Numbered from the stretch's first letter, positions 22,247 through 34,590 are shown. The stretch is 64,000 nt of DNA from Bidens hawaiensis (GCA_021521415.1 JAIQDT010003819.1:124001-188000), one strand, 5' to 3'. A program made the numbers and translations. The notes: a model not told the origin generated them from the sequence alone.

Positions 22247-22756
22247 AAAAAAATCACACAAACGGGAGAAAAGAAGCTGACCATTGAAGACATCTTAAGA
22301 TTCCCGACAATCAGCAGAAGTTGTATTTACCATCCTCATTAGCACAAAACCCTAAACCGATAAATACCAATCCCTATTTAGACAAAACCAACCCATATTA
22401 CCTTCTGATCTATGCAACCCTTCACCAAGGTGGAGATTTGACTAAGAGTGTTGCAAGCGTATTTTTCACAGGTCACATTCTGACTAAGAGTGTTCACATA
22501 GATACATCACAGATATGATCAGATATATAAACCGAGTGCGAGTGAACATTGTGAGAACGTGACGTTTTGCATAAACAGAAGCTCATAAAAACAAATGACC
22601 TTTTTATATATCACTACATATATTCCTATGATCTAAGGTTGGTTATTTTGTTCCCATTTTCTTAGAACTCTTTTGGAGATATTTGAAGCTATGGTCCTAA
22701 ATTGCTATTTTTAGAGAATACTTATAAGTAGCTTGCCTGAGGACAAGCAAGGTTCA

Positions 22757-22767
22757 AGTGTGGGGTT
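22757..22767 (+). other. Polypurine-like tract before Athila 3' LTR
   Basis: agtgtggggtt following gaggacaagcaaggttca, the typical end of the internal region in Athila-group elements, directly before TGATGTACAT. Confidence 0.55.
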
Positions 22768-24590
22768 TGATGTACATAAAATTATACATTTTAGAATCAA
22801 ATAAACTCTAAAAACTACAACTACTATCAAATAATATAGCTCAGAAGGCTACTTATCATAATAAAATGCAATTTCAGGTAAAACCAAACCTTAAACGAAG
22901 AAACAAGTGAAAAGATGAATAAAAACAAAAGAAAACTCAAGAAAATCCTCAACCACGCCCCCGTGCCTCAAGAACCACGCCCCCATGCTTCTGAACACAA
23001 GAAAATACAAAAATCTACAAGAAAAGACAAACACTGGACAAAGAAGCACAGGGTTGTGCTTAAGCCACCATGGTGCCGTGGTCACCTTTCAGATAAGACA
23101 AAAAGAATTAACACATGTCACTAAAAAGCATGGGGTCGTGCCTCAGGAAGCACGCCCCCGTGGTGAGTCATCATGTACAATCTAACAACATTTAATGCAA
23201 CTAGACACCTGAACACGGGACCGTGCCTCTAAGCACACAGGGTCGTGCCTACTTCCTCAGACTGCGTATAAATAGAGGATAATTTTTCATTAATCAAGTG
23301 CGTTTGAAGAAAATCTCTATACGGGTTTCTCTTATAAAAACACTCATATTGAAGATCTTGTGAAGAGTGTGAAGGCTTGGAGGTTACCATCATCATCCAT
23401 CATCATCAACATCATCATAATCCATCATCACCATTAAGAAGGGAGATTCATCCACATTTGGATAGATTGTTCTAGTTAATCATGTGTTTGTTATCATCAT
23501 CTCTTTTAATGTTCATAACAATGCTCATTATGAGCTAAACTCCATTTACCATCTAAAATATATGAAGAAGCTTTGTTTTACTTGATGATTATGTGAAACA
23601 AGTGGTTTAGTTTGGTAAAGTACATGGTTATTTTGCAATTATCCATTGATGAAGAAATGTTTTATCACTTTAACTCAATACATTAAGGTTGATGACTAAA
23701 AATCATTCATGATCACTCATGTTCTTGGAAACTAGAAATGTTAAAAAGAATACTTTGATAACTTATTTGAGATAAAACATGGATCCTTATGTTGCACTTA
23801 GAAATGAGGAGATATAAATTATGATCTATTTCTGTAGTTTTGATAATTCTGAAATAACATTGTTAACACGATTGCTTAGGTTATCATGCTAGTTAAAGAA
23901 ATCATATGTTAATGGAATGTGTAACTATAGCCTAATTTAATTAACCAAGGGGAGGTTGTGTGAGTTAACTACAACCACTCGAAGTTGTTAGGATTGGTAT
24001 CTGAGAAATCGAAGTCAATCCTAATCATTCTACTTTACCAACTGCTTGTCTACTTAAATTGATATTCTCGTGGTAGCATGCTATTAGGAACATGATAAAC
24101 TTGAAAATATGCATGCCATTTTCTATTATGTCATAGAATATATTCACTCAAAAATGAGGAATATAGTCTATCATATATTATTAGGGCAAGTTAATCACAT
24201 GTTTATTTATCAATCGTCAAGGAACAATGGAGCGGATTATTGATCTTAGATGGTAACCTTCATATAATTGAACTATTGGTTTAGAACTTCTCTTCTTGTG
24301 ACCTATATATTATATATAAGTATTTATAGTTTATAAAAAGATTAAAAATCAACCCAAAATGATTAAAATTCTCCGATTTCATTAAGACGAAGATTCATTA
24401 TTAGAAACAGTTATGTCCACGGATCGATACTTGGTTCTTACCAATACTATTCTACATATACAATCGGTACACTGCCTATTTTGTGTGTGTTTAGTTTTAG
24501 TAGAAATCACTTTTATAAATTTAAAATACGATCTTGTGTAAAGCTAAATCTCCAATCCATTAATATTTTTACGCACCGCACACAAGGCAT

Positions 24591-24592
<2 letters not shown>
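22768..24592 (+). repeat. 3' LTR of Athila-like element (about 1.8 kb)
   Basis: Starts TGATGTACAT after the polypurine-like tract. The right end is placed at ...aaggcatca just before a TA microsatellite and is uncertain by several bases. It contains four GCACGG/CCGTGC dyad pairs (22955-23250), a TATA box at 23267-23274, and a CATCAT-rich stretch at 23385-23432. The text around 24415-24480 (ccacggatcgatactt ... ggtacactgcc) is typical of Athila/Tat LTR ends. No partner 5' LTR is in the window. Confidence 0.65.
23267..23274 (+). promoter_or_regulatory. TATA box in Athila-like LTR
   Basis: gcgtataaatagagg, about 17 bp after the last dyad pair of the LTR. Canonical plant core promoter. Confidence 0.6.

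Positions 24593-24628
<36 letters not shown>
24593..24628. repeat. (AT)n microsatellite
   Basis: About 36 bp of alternating TA at the presumed end of the Athila-like LTR. Confidence 0.9.
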
Positions 24629-24632
<4 letters not shown>

Positions 24633-25123
24633 TAATTTAATTTAAAAATCTAATTAATAAAGATTTGGAGTAAATAGAATATTTATAAATACACTTATTA
24701 CTATATATTATAATTTTCAAGTTTCTTAACAGACATAATCACTATTTATTGCTTTTTGTGTTTTGGATTGTTGTACCTTCGGCTTTGATGTTGGTATGAT
24801 CTGATTATTATATTTCTTGGTGGGCTGTCATTTTATATGTTTTACACCTGTTCACTACTTTACACGTGGTCTCATCTACTTTCATCTTCTTTACCCTTTG
24901 GGAGTTGCATGCTTCATCGGTCTCTCTCTCTTTTCGTTTTCTTTGTTTCTGTGGAAACACAAAAGCTAGAATTAGTGTTCTATGAGCATTTACATAGTAG
25001 TTTCAAAAGGGTATTTGGGGTAATTGACTTTCACTCAGAAAGTCTGGAAGAAGTTAAGAACGATTTGAATGTTTCTTTGGGTTACGTGACAGTGAAAATG
25101 ATGATGCTGATGGCCTGCTACTT

Positions 25124-26736
25124 GGCTTGGCAACTTCGGTTTCAGCCATGACAGCGTTGAGCACCGTGGCCGGTGGTGGAGTCGTTGTTCATTATTTTTG
25201 TGCTTTGGATTGCTTTGATTTTCGCATTATCTGATTATCATATTTCTTGGTATTAGGAGTAGTGGCTGAGCTTCTTTTGCCGGCTTCCTTTTGGAAACCC
25301 TAGGCGGCGGCAGTGGCCCTTTAGTGTGTGCCGGTGTAAATTACAGGGACTTTCCGGTGGTGGTCCGATTTAACAGCCGGATTCGGTGGCCGGAGGTGGC
25401 CCCTTCCATATGTGTACTGCTTAAACTTCAAATTTACACTATGATGACACTCGCTATTAGGCACGGCAACCTATGTTGCAGCCATGGCGGAGAACTGAGT
25501 GTTGAGTAATTACGCTTGATTATTACTGAATATGTTATGCAACAACGAGATTTTTGTAACTGATTTTGGTAAACCTTCGGTATAGGCTTGGATGATTGTT
25601 TGTTATTTGGCGTGGCAGCCAGCGTTGCAGCCATGCCGGAGACGGATATATGAAGTTATTTTTTTTGTCTTCTAATTTTAGGATTTGTAAAATGGTGAAT
25701 CAAGATGGTGATTTGTGGGTTGTATCCTCATAGACACTTGGTGATTTCATCTTTCTTTTCTGCATCATCACCATCATACATGTCTGTCTTCCCGAATCCA
25801 GGTACTATTATAATATGTTTAATTTGTTATTGTTGTAGAATTGATTTGTGGTTTAGGGTTTTATGGGTCAAAATAGGCATGATTTAGTTGTTTATATTTA
25901 AAGTAAGTTCAACTCAAATGAGATCTGATAATTTGTTTTAATTATTTTTCAATGTTGGTTGATGAGATAGAATAAAGTACTATTGTTGATATTACTTACC
26001 AACTAAACCACAAGATTTAAGTTACTTTTTACGATAACCATTGTTATTGACTTTGGTTACCACCAACTAATTCACGTTAGTTGATATTGTACAGGTGTTT
26101 TAGTCATGATTCGATTATTGGTGCGACGTCTTTTGTTGCAGCCATGATACGGTTCTGAGCCTTTTAGTTGTGAAACCATATGCGAAGCTCGATCTTGGTG
26201 ATCACGATTGAACAAAGAACCAGTGGGTGGGTGGTTGCGGGGAAGTTGTTAAACCATAGGCGAAGCTCCATCTTGGTGATCGAGATTGAACAAAGAAATG
26301 GTGGGTGTTAGCGATAAACTACCAACATTCAGGAACTTCCGACCCCGTGGAAAAAATTTATCGGTCACTCAATGCATGTATTTGTGTATAAGCTTCAGTA
26401 GCAATATGATCATAATCATAAAACAAACATCTAACAACTATCATGAAAAGGTTTGTGTACTATATTTCAACTCTATCTTCCGCTCTGTTAGTTATAAGGG
26501 TTCCATTTTTTATCTTAATTGTTATGATTTTTTCAAAACTAGATTATTGTGGGTGATTAAGGCAGCCAAACAGTAGGAACTTGCTTAGAAGCTAATGTGC
26601 ATTAGTACTTAAACATATAAATGATGCCTTATAACTTAGTGTTTGTGGTTATAGAAGATTATGTTTATTTTTCTCTTTTATTTGGTGATGATGGTGGCCA
26701 GCAATTTGGCATGGCAAACTCGGTTGCAGCCATAGG
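25124..26736 (+). repeat. Dispersed 29-nt hairpin motif, five copies
   Basis: Copies at 25124-25152, 25460-25488, 25609-25637, about 26120-26148 and 26708-26736, on the pattern GGCNTGGCAAC, 4-5 nt, GTTGCAGCCATG. The halves pair (GGCATGG with CCATGCC, CAAC with GTTG, with CAG bulged). In the third copy G-T wobbles preserve the pairing. The first copy has a TTCG loop. The fourth copy keeps only the right half well. Not a known element. Confidence 0.55.
26174..26306 (+). repeat. 77-bp-period direct repeat, two copies
   Basis: aaaccatatgcgaagctcgat and aaaccataggcgaagctccat start near-identical 55-bp blocks (through gattgaacaaagaa) 77 bp apart. Confidence 0.7.
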
Positions 26737-28079
26737 TTCGCTGAGTTGTAGTTTTTTTGACAATGGCAATGACGAACCGCGTATCTGAGCTTCTTTGTTT
26801 CATCTGAGTCCGTTGGTTTGATTTTCTTTTCGTCTTATATTTCATTTTAATTTAATAAGTACTTTACGTTCTAGATCATTTGGTTATAACTGATGTTTCT
26901 TTGATCAGTTTTTGTTTGATTCTTTCATCTACGTATTTGACAATTTTATTGTATTCACATTGATAGTTTGGGTTACTTTTTTTCTTTCTAATTTAGAATC
27001 ATTGTTCTTTAAAGAAAGACATTTTGATATGTGTTTTTTTGTTTTCAAATGGGTTTGTGGCTGGCCACGACTTTCGATGTGGTTTGTACTGAATGTGGTT
27101 CTATTATGTTTCTGATATAGTTATACAACATATAATGAGAGCCTACTTTTAATGTGAATTTCTATTACAGTTTATGAATTAGTTGACACTGCATTGTTTG
27201 TTTTCTTTTGTCTGTCAAACTGGTCAGACTGTGCAGGTGTTTGCTTTGCTATAACTTCCTTTGTTGCAATTGGAGGTGACTTATGTAAATGTGAGGTATT
27301 GCTCTTTAACATGTTAATTTTAGTTTTAATATAATAGCAATAAAGATCATTAGTCTTTTAATTTTAATATGGTTGTCGTACGAATCATTAGGGGTTGTTT
27401 AATTTTTTAGCTCTGCGTCAGTTCATTGTTTGCTTTCTTTTGATTTTATAATTGTGCAGGTTTTTGGTTGCTATAATTTCCTTCATGAAGAAGCTCATCA
27501 TCTATGTGATTGGACGTAGCTTCTGTGAGTACCACTTGCACGGCTGCACTATTGCTCATTCAGCTTACAAAGCTTGAATCAATTCATTAGGATAGAATAT
27601 TAATTTATCATTCACATGTATGGAAGTTGAACTTTTTATATACATGTCTGCAAAGCAATTTCTTCATTTTTTATTTGATAATTTATTCAGCTTTGTTTTT
27701 TTATCTTTAATGCGTCATAATATTCATTTATGGTTGTGATAATGGTTATCTTGTGGGCATGGTGTGTTGTGATACAAGTACACAATACATTTTACATGCT
27801 GGAACAATCCTAGAGTATACTGTTTGTCTAATTGACTCGCCTTACTCTGTCTAATATACTATACACTTTCAAATGTTGCGAGGGTCTTCCATGCTAGTTA
27901 TATTTAAACTAAATGGTTAAAGCAATCTTTTTATATAAACATATATTTTTTATAATGATTTTATTTATAGTTATGTATATATTGTAATTAAAAATATATT
28001 ATTTGTTAAAAGATTTGATAAATAAAAGAAAAGTAGTAAAATTGATAATAAACTTAAGTAATATTTAACTTTCATAATA

Positions 28080-28337
28080 ACATACTCGATCATTAAAATT
28101 CCCGAATCTCTATCTAGTCATTCAATTATATTTGTTTCCGTAATTATTCTTTATTAGGATATCTTGTTGGTTTTTCCCGAATAGCTTGATCTACCTTTAT
28201 CTCTTATCAAATCATTATCTCTTTGCTTATTTGTTGAGGTGAGTATTTCACTCCTCTTTTTATTTTTTTTAAACCTTTTGGGGGACATATGCGTGTGTTA
28301 TCTATTTACCTATTATATAGTATTCAACTGCAACTGT
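28080..28337 (+). repeat. Gypsy-type LTR remnant, left half (split by Copia insertion)
   Basis: It ends at actgt, the target duplication of the outer Copia, and resumes at 50957. It contains aggtgagtatttcactcc ... gggacatatgcg. A diverged inverted copy of this text lies at about 51640-51950. With 50957-51591 it forms one LTR-like segment. Confidence 0.5.
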
Positions 28338-28844
28338 TGTAAACACGATAAACTTACCTCAGATCTTAGATCTGATATAGATAATTAATACGATTACGGA
28401 TCTAGTTCATGATGACACTTGATTATATGTTATAACTTATATTAATTGTATGTATGTGTATGTATAATATTAGATTGAAGCTTGAGAGAAACGAATTGGG
28501 CAGGGGTTCGATAATCTAAACTCAAAACCTAAATTAACAGTGGAATAACACCACTATAAATAGAAGATGGATCTAGTTCGTTACACATTCCGTAACGAAC
28601 TAGGCTCCACTTCGTTACATTACATTAAATGAAACAAACTTAACGAATCACCCCCTGATTCGTTAAACATCCTTAACGAATCAGGAGGAAACATAACTTA
28701 AACCTAATCCGTTAAACATCCTTAACGAACTAGACAATTCTATAACGAACTACATTAATTTCTTTAATAATTAATACATTAATTAAACGATAAATACATT
28801 AATGACAATTACAAAGACTCGAGACGAAAAACCATGTACTAACA
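28338..28844 (-). repeat. 3' LTR of outer Copia
   Basis: 507 bp, minus strand TGTTAGTACATGG ... TTTACA. It contains several TTCGTTA/TAACGAA words (28575-28740). The polypurine tract GAGGGGGTGTC (minus) lies just outside at 28845-28857. Confidence 0.95.
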
Positions 28845-29075
28845 GACACCCCCTCGTCTTGAGCTCTTTGTCTTTTAAATTACTTAAAGCGTCCTGTATG
28901 CCAATCCCTGCAGCTGTGAATACCATGCTCATGACACACCCTAACAACACGTTGGAATTGCATTACTAGGTCATAGTCTTCACGACGCTCTATCCAAATC
29001 TTATTCTTAAATAGCACGTCATTGTCGGTCTCCGTTAAATTAACGAGCCACATCGGATCGATGATCTTTATTAGT

Positions 29076-31888
29076 TCAGTCTTTTAAACCTTTACCCAAC
29101 ACAATAACGGCCTCGCCTGTCTTGTTGTCGTAGTACCAGCGGTTGAAAGATAAATACATTTGTTGGTTCAACGTCTTCACCGGCACACGCTTCATGCTTT
29201 GGCGGATTTACTTTAAGAACTATCTTTCTCCAACCTGTTCTTGGATCGATCTCATCGATACGCTTGCGGATGGAATTTGTGGTTTAAAATATTTAAAAAC
29301 CGTTGTTCACCTCGAACAGCAAGTGTTGGTGAAACCGACTTGCATAGTGATTCTCACCAAGGTTAATAAATGGATGATGCGCCGGAGTACGTACATCCCA
29401 TATTGGTAATGAGAGAAGATATGACATCCTTTCATAGTACTGAACGCCCTTCTCCCATTTAACAATACATACTTTTAATTTAGAATCAAAGAGCCAAGAA
29501 ATAATGTCACCTTGAACTTTAGACATGGCCTTGAAGGATGTCATCTGATTTGCTTTGGCACGTGCGATGGCTTCTACCTTCAATTCATGATCAACGTACC
29601 GATGTGCTTCAATAATCTTACGAGCCCTCTTGTCTCGATGAGCGAACCAACTCTAAATATCAACATCAGAAGGATCGGGATTCGAATCAAATCTCGTATC
29701 AACGACATTCTTTCCCTTGGAAGTCTTCTGCAGATGATCTTCTGCTTCTTTGACCGTTTCTTCATTAAATATCGGAGCGCCCTGATCAACATTGGTATGT
29801 TGAAACAGATCAGGGTATTCCTCAGCAGTCATATCTTCGATCTCCACTTCCTCATTCTCATAAATAAACGTCGTACTCATCTCGACATTCGGATCATTTA
29901 AGATCTCTTCATCATTCATAACCTCAACGTCCTCCTCAGTCTCCAACGCGGTTAATTCTTCATCATTCAGACCAAGCAGAATAGCAATCTGCTCTCATGT
30001 TAGTGACTTCTCAACAAACTATCCAACCTCAATCTCATTCGCATTCACAATGCTTCTAACCATCCCCTCACCATCAACAAAAATTACTGTATCGGCCTCG
30101 ATCATCTCAATTGGTTTAGCAGCCGTATAATCTTGATAAGTAATAATCTGCTTGCCTGAATCATCAGCGGCACTTGTACCCGTGCCAGAGGACGAGCCAT
30201 GAGCTTGTTGTGGCTCACTTCCTCCAGCACCCGACTCATCTGGATCTTCATCATCATTCTTGAGCTTCTTAAGTTCATCATCTTTACACGTAAGCTGCAA
30301 TATAAGATCTTCTTGTTCCTTTATTTTCACCCCCTGAGACTCAACAATCTCACGAAGGGCCTTTGTTTCCTTTTGACAGAAGGATACATAACTTAGAAGC
30401 TTCTTTTGACTTTTCATCATGCGTTCTTGATTCATTCGATCAGCTGACATTTGATTTTCATACAAGTGAAGGAGACTCAACACCATACCAATTTGCTGAT
30501 CATGAGTCATAGCATGGAACGAAGCAGGGACCGGTTGAACTGGACCTTGAGGTCGGTTAAGTCTCAAAAATTAGAAGTCCATTGGTGGTGGAGGCATCAT
30601 CATCGGAGTAGGAGAAATCACCGACGTGGCAGTTGAAGGCCTTGGTATTGTAAATAAAACTGATTGAGGAATCATACCAAGCCTTGGATCCGAAGTAAGC
30701 GTGGTCGTCAAAGTGAGCTCTGGGGTGCTAGAAGTAAGCGGCACTTCCGGACGTTGAGGTGTGGACGACCTTGGAGGTTAAACTCCAAATGAGATGCCAG
30801 CACCAGCCGACACTCTACGCTTAGATGATCCTTCTTTCACCAACTATTTCCCTTTCCTTTTGTGATGAGCAGCTATAGCACCAGCTAAAGCAGCTTCAAC
30901 CTCTGCAAGTTGTACAACAGGAACATTCACAGCACCAGCATTACCACCATTACCACCATTTCCACCATCATTATCATCACCCTCGTTCCCACCTTATCCT
31001 TCCTCACGCTCAATTCGAATCATCGTGGATCCAACGATCATTGTCTGGACATACATAATCTGGATTCACCAGATGACCAATCAAACGTTTGGTCCGAGGT
31101 GTCTCTTTTCGATAGATCTCCATCCGTCATACAGTATCAGCAAACATATGCTCCAAAGATAACACATCGTCCACCAATGTTTGATCAATAACGAGATTAG
31201 GAATCCAATCTTCAATAATTAACTGGAGGAATCGAGGATACATAAGAAGCCGCTTTCTTTGAACTGTCTGAAGGCATTGTTCCTTAAGATGATAAAAGAT
31301 CATTTCTGAGAAGTTGAATGGATTGTTCAGAATCAACGCGACAAATGCCGATTGTAACATAATCCGGCATTCACCGAAGCCACCCTTTCGTCCTCCTAAG
31401 CAATGGATTAGTAGATGCAATAAATACTTGTACGTTGGGCATAATCCATTCTTGTTATACATGGATGCTTCAATTGCACCACCATAGAATACTCTCCGAA
31501 ACAAGCCCTTGATTAAAATTTTATCAAACTAACACGGATGATCAATGGTATCTCCAAATCGAAGCACACGTCGAATCACATCATCAACAATGATAGACGT
31601 TTGGTTGATCGTAGCTTCAATATGGTTCTCATTTTCAACATACTTGGCCGTGTTCCATAATTGACGTATAATACTTAGATAAACTTTCGGCCGAGCAGTC
31701 ATAGCAAAGTGTATAGTCGAACGTTGAATGAATTTCAATAGAGGACCAAATACGTCTTCATCCGCAAAGTTCGTACCAACAAAAGCACAAACGTTATGCC
31801 ATATATCATATGGTAGCAAAGGAACATCTTGAGCTTGTTGTTCTTGTGGTGCATCGACAGGAGGATTTCGAGCTACGTTATCAGCCAT
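29076..31888 (-). pseudogene. Outer Copia third ORF (post-pol), about 935 codons, broken
   Basis: Starts at an ATG at 31886-31888 and can be followed in pieces to a TGA at 29076-29078. A TAG at 31529-31531, at least one frame change between 31127 and 30567, and further stops and frameshifts break it. It is homologous throughout to the third ORF of the nested Copia. Shared marks: IIRQLWNTAKY ... VLRFGD (N-terminal), GGRKGGFG and LMYPRFLQ (about 31250-31390), a central helix/coiled coil (30330-30500), and the C-terminal WLFDSKLKVCIVK ... GVQY and RWYYDNKTGEAV (29100-29520). No membrane segment is visible. The function is unknown. The position is that of the envelope-like genes described in Sireviruses. 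Confidence 0.8.
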
Positions 31889-31892
31889 TGAA

Positions 31893-32578
31893 CTGTATAA
31901 ATAAACCCGAGGATTAGAGATAATAAATAATGATAAAAACTCATAAAATTAAAATAATTAAAAGTATGAACTTAGACAATCTATAAAACTTTTAATTTTA
32001 AACATAATTGAAATGTCATTCGTTGTATTCTAATTCGTTATAACGAATTTGTAATTCGTTATAGCGAATAATCTACTTCGCTATCAAGTAAATTGAGAAC
32101 GAATGAGGACTAGCGAATTACTATGAAACATTAACGAACTAATGTCTAGTTCGTTATACATAACAAATACTAATCTGATTCGTTAAGAAGATTTATTCGT
32201 TGTCCTGATTCGTTTGAATTACCTAGCAAATTGGACATGAGTTAGTTCCAATTTGTTAAGCATAACGAATGGCCAAAATAAGCTTAATATTTGACTTAAT
32301 AAGTCAAGGTCAAATAACCAAGAACTTCAAAAGTCAAACAAATAAACAGGAATTTGATACAACCATAATCAGCAATATGAAGCCAAATCAATGACCACTA
32401 TAGATCTCGGAAACACATTCCGATTACAATGGTATCAAAATGGTGGTACACAACATGGTTTTAAGCACATAAAGTCAGGTTTATATAAACCTCAAAATCA
32501 TGGTAACAAAATTTCATAATTACCCTATCAAATCGTTATTATAATTGACAAAGATTACGAAGGTATGATCGTGTATAC
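31893..32578 (-). other. Putative leader intron of outer Copia third ORF
   Basis: On the minus strand it begins TTTCTAAG|GTATAC (32578) and ends TTTATTTATACAG|TTCAATGG (31893), a U-rich plant-type intron with a TCTAATC branch candidate. A cluster of TTCGTTA/AACGAAT words fills 32018-32290. Inferred, no transcript evidence. Confidence 0.5.
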
Positions 32579-32708
32579 CTTAGAAACTCAGAAGTATAAT
32601 CAAAACACTGAAATTCGAAGGTCGAAAATTATTGAAAATTTTGGCAGAGTAACAGTACCAAAAGAAGAAGAAGACAATGAATAGTATAACGATTCGTATT
32701 CACATCGT

Positions 32709-32716
32709 CCTATATA
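32709..32716 (-). promoter_or_regulatory. Internal TATA box upstream of outer third ORF
   Basis: The minus strand reads GACTATATAGGACG. It is 138 nt before the putative 5' splice site and directly downstream of a dense AACGAAT/ATTCGTT cluster (32745-32960). The nested Copia has the same spacing (134 nt). Confidence 0.5.
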
Positions 32717-32744
32717 GTCTGATAAGCACGCTTTTCGATGTAGC

Positions 32745-32960
32745 GAACCAGCCGATTTGTTTGATTTTTTTGAATTAACGAATCATCTGATTCGTTATCT
32801 GAACTTAACACGTGGCATAGCGAATTAGGTTCAATTCGTTGTCTAATTCGTTAAATATGCATAATGAATTGAATGTCATTCGTTACAGAGTAGCGGAAGC
32901 GAATTAGGATAACGAATTAGAATGTAATTCGTTAAAATGACCTAATTCGTTATTCATAAT
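32745..32960. repeat. AACGAAT/ATTCGTT motif cluster
   Basis: More than ten copies of the element's signature word in both orientations, often as back-to-back palindromes (taacgaattcgtta type). The same word recurs in both LTRs, in the putative intron and in the gag leader (49380-49960). Confidence 0.8.
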
Positions 32961-34150
32961 TAACGAAGTACCTTTTATTTAATTTTAAATGAATAAATTA
33001 ACCAATTAAATTTAAATATTAATTAAATAGTAAAATCAATTAAATAAAAAGAATACCTTAACGTGTTTGTTTTTTCGTTTAAAAACACTTAACTTAAAAA
33101 CAATAAATAATATGTAAAATGAAAAAGTAAAATCTTTTTGGAATTTTTGAATTTTTGATGTAAAATATTTACAAGAAAAATATTCGAAAATAAAACATAA
33201 AGCAGAAAACAAAATATTTTTGTATGTTTGTATGTTTTTCAAAAGGAGTACATATTTTTGGATGTTTGACAAGTTTGAGCGGAGAATCATATTAACCAGA
33301 TTGCCCTTCCATCACAGTTTTATATTTCAGCGATATTATGTCTGGCGTTAAGTCATTCACTGGTATTGTTGTCCACTTAAATCTAATAACAAACTTTCAA
33401 GCGTTTTTGTGATATGATTATGGTTCAATTAAAGCACATAATATCATAAACTTTTAGCCTCTAATCTCGGTTCAAGCTTAATTTGATTTTTGCCATGTCA
33501 CCCCAACTTGACTTAAACCATTATATTGTTGATCAAAATTTGAATTTTATAAAGATTTATGAGCAATGCATTGAGTTTCTTTTACTATGAGTGAATATGC
33601 ACGAGCCCATCTGTCGGCTTACATACATTGTATCCCCTGGGGTCCGTTTCTTAATGGTACTGAGACGCGCGCAAGGGAGGGACAATGTATGACTAACAGC
33701 GGATTTTGATCAAGTCAGTAATTTGGATTTGTACGAAGTACAGCAGTGATCAAGTTTAATGACTTTGGGTTTGCTCTAAAAGCGAATGAAATATTCATGC
33801 ATATGAATACCCAGATGATTAAGTCGCTTAAAGACTCACAGTGTCCAGAACCTCAACGCGTGTTATTTGCTTCATTTTATTTTTGGGTGATCAAACAAGT
33901 ATAAGGCTTAAGTATGACAGGTTATTACATTTCTACCATCCTCACCGAGATTTTTTCTAGAGACTAACACCTCTTTCAATTTGGCATTTCTTTATATTTA
34001 TATCACATACTTTACTCTAACTGTTTGTTTTAAGACCTACCAGTGCACCAATGCAATTAAGTACACAGTCTTTTAAGCCTATTTCTTGTTGGATATGGGG
34101 TCAAAACAATTAATGTACTATCATTTTCTCTTTTTGCTTCAAAAACTCAA
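32961..34150 (-). other. Outer Copia post-pol spacer
   Basis: Non-coding. The part at 33400-33560 aligns by eye with the nested element's spacer at about 37900-38050 (ggggtgac.tgg, ttgaacc ... tatcac), so this spacer is conserved between the two Copia families. An A/T-rich segment lies at 33000-33290. No gene seen. Confidence 0.55.
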
Positions 34151-34159
34151 AATTTTGAG

Positions 34160-34440
34160 GAGCTTAAAAACAAAATAAATTTAATCGCCCAGTTACATTA
34201 AGCCTATAAATAAATGGCTAACCTATCAATTCACAAGTGAATAATAGGACCAAAACATGCAAGCATGCTCCACAAACTTAAATAACCGACATAATTTTCA
34301 GCGAGAAAATAAATAAAACGCATAACTAACGCCCCAACTACTTACCATTATCAAGTGAATGGCAATCCTGAACATTTACAAGTAAATATCAGGACCAAAC
34401 ATGTACAAGTACATGTCCTTCAAATATGAGTAATTGACAT
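34160..34440 (-). other. Tandem structured hairpin module of outer Copia
   Basis: Two tandem units of about 145 bp (34440-34298 and 34293-34155, minus strand). Each has GGACATGTAC-like hairpin 1 (ACATGTAC/GTACATGT; GCATG/CATGT), GGTCC, hairpin 2 (CCTGA..ATTTAC tt GTAAAT..TCAGG; CCTAT..ATTCAC tt GTGAAT..ATAGG) and GCCATT. The nested element's module has the same order with different, still complementary, stems. Confidence 0.7.
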
Positions 34441-34590
34441 ACATTCCAGTGAACGTATGCAAAAAATATTTTGGGTTTTTCTCTATACATACTTAAAAAC
34501 ACAATCTTTTTGGATTTTTGAATTTTTCTGTACAAACAGAAAACACAATCTTTTTGACCTTTTCAAATTTTAAAATGTTTCTGGATTTTC

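Larger units (their letters stand above)
17282..24592 (+). mobile_element. Athila-like Gypsy element, post-pol half and 3' LTR
   Basis: No gag, protease, RT or integrase is present. The stretch contains two small coiled-coil ORFs, an ATHILA ORF-1-type protein, a zinc-motif ORF, two copies of the phrase caagtgtgggg (21313 and 22754) typical of Athila-group 3' regions, and a long LTR. Its left part ends at the Gypsy B LTR, which suggests that B inserted into it. Distinctive dyads of the form GCACGGGGCCGTGC are scattered through the non-coding parts and the LTR. Confidence 0.75.
24629..28079. other. Gene-poor stretch with internal repeats
   Basis: No convincing protein. Open frames are short and lack motifs. 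It holds a partial duplication (24754-24829 against 25195-25258, keyed on ttttgtg.tttggattg and atatttcttgg), five copies of a small hairpin motif (25124-26736), a tandem repeat (26174-26306), and a duplicated block with acceptor-like gtgcaggt at about 27233 and 27457. The second of these is followed by a 38-codon open frame to a TGA at about 27577. This could be a decayed non-autonomous element or non-coding transcript, but I cannot name it. Confidence 0.4.

Noticed and set aside
24837..25509. Candidate host gene exons (104- and 72-codon frames)
   Set aside because: No recognisable domain, no consistent splice structure and embedded repeats. Reported only as a gene-poor stretch.
29076..31888. 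Calling the third ORF an envelope gene
   Set aside because: The position fits the Sirevirus env-like label, but no signal peptide, cleavage site or membrane helix is visible in this copy or in the nested one.
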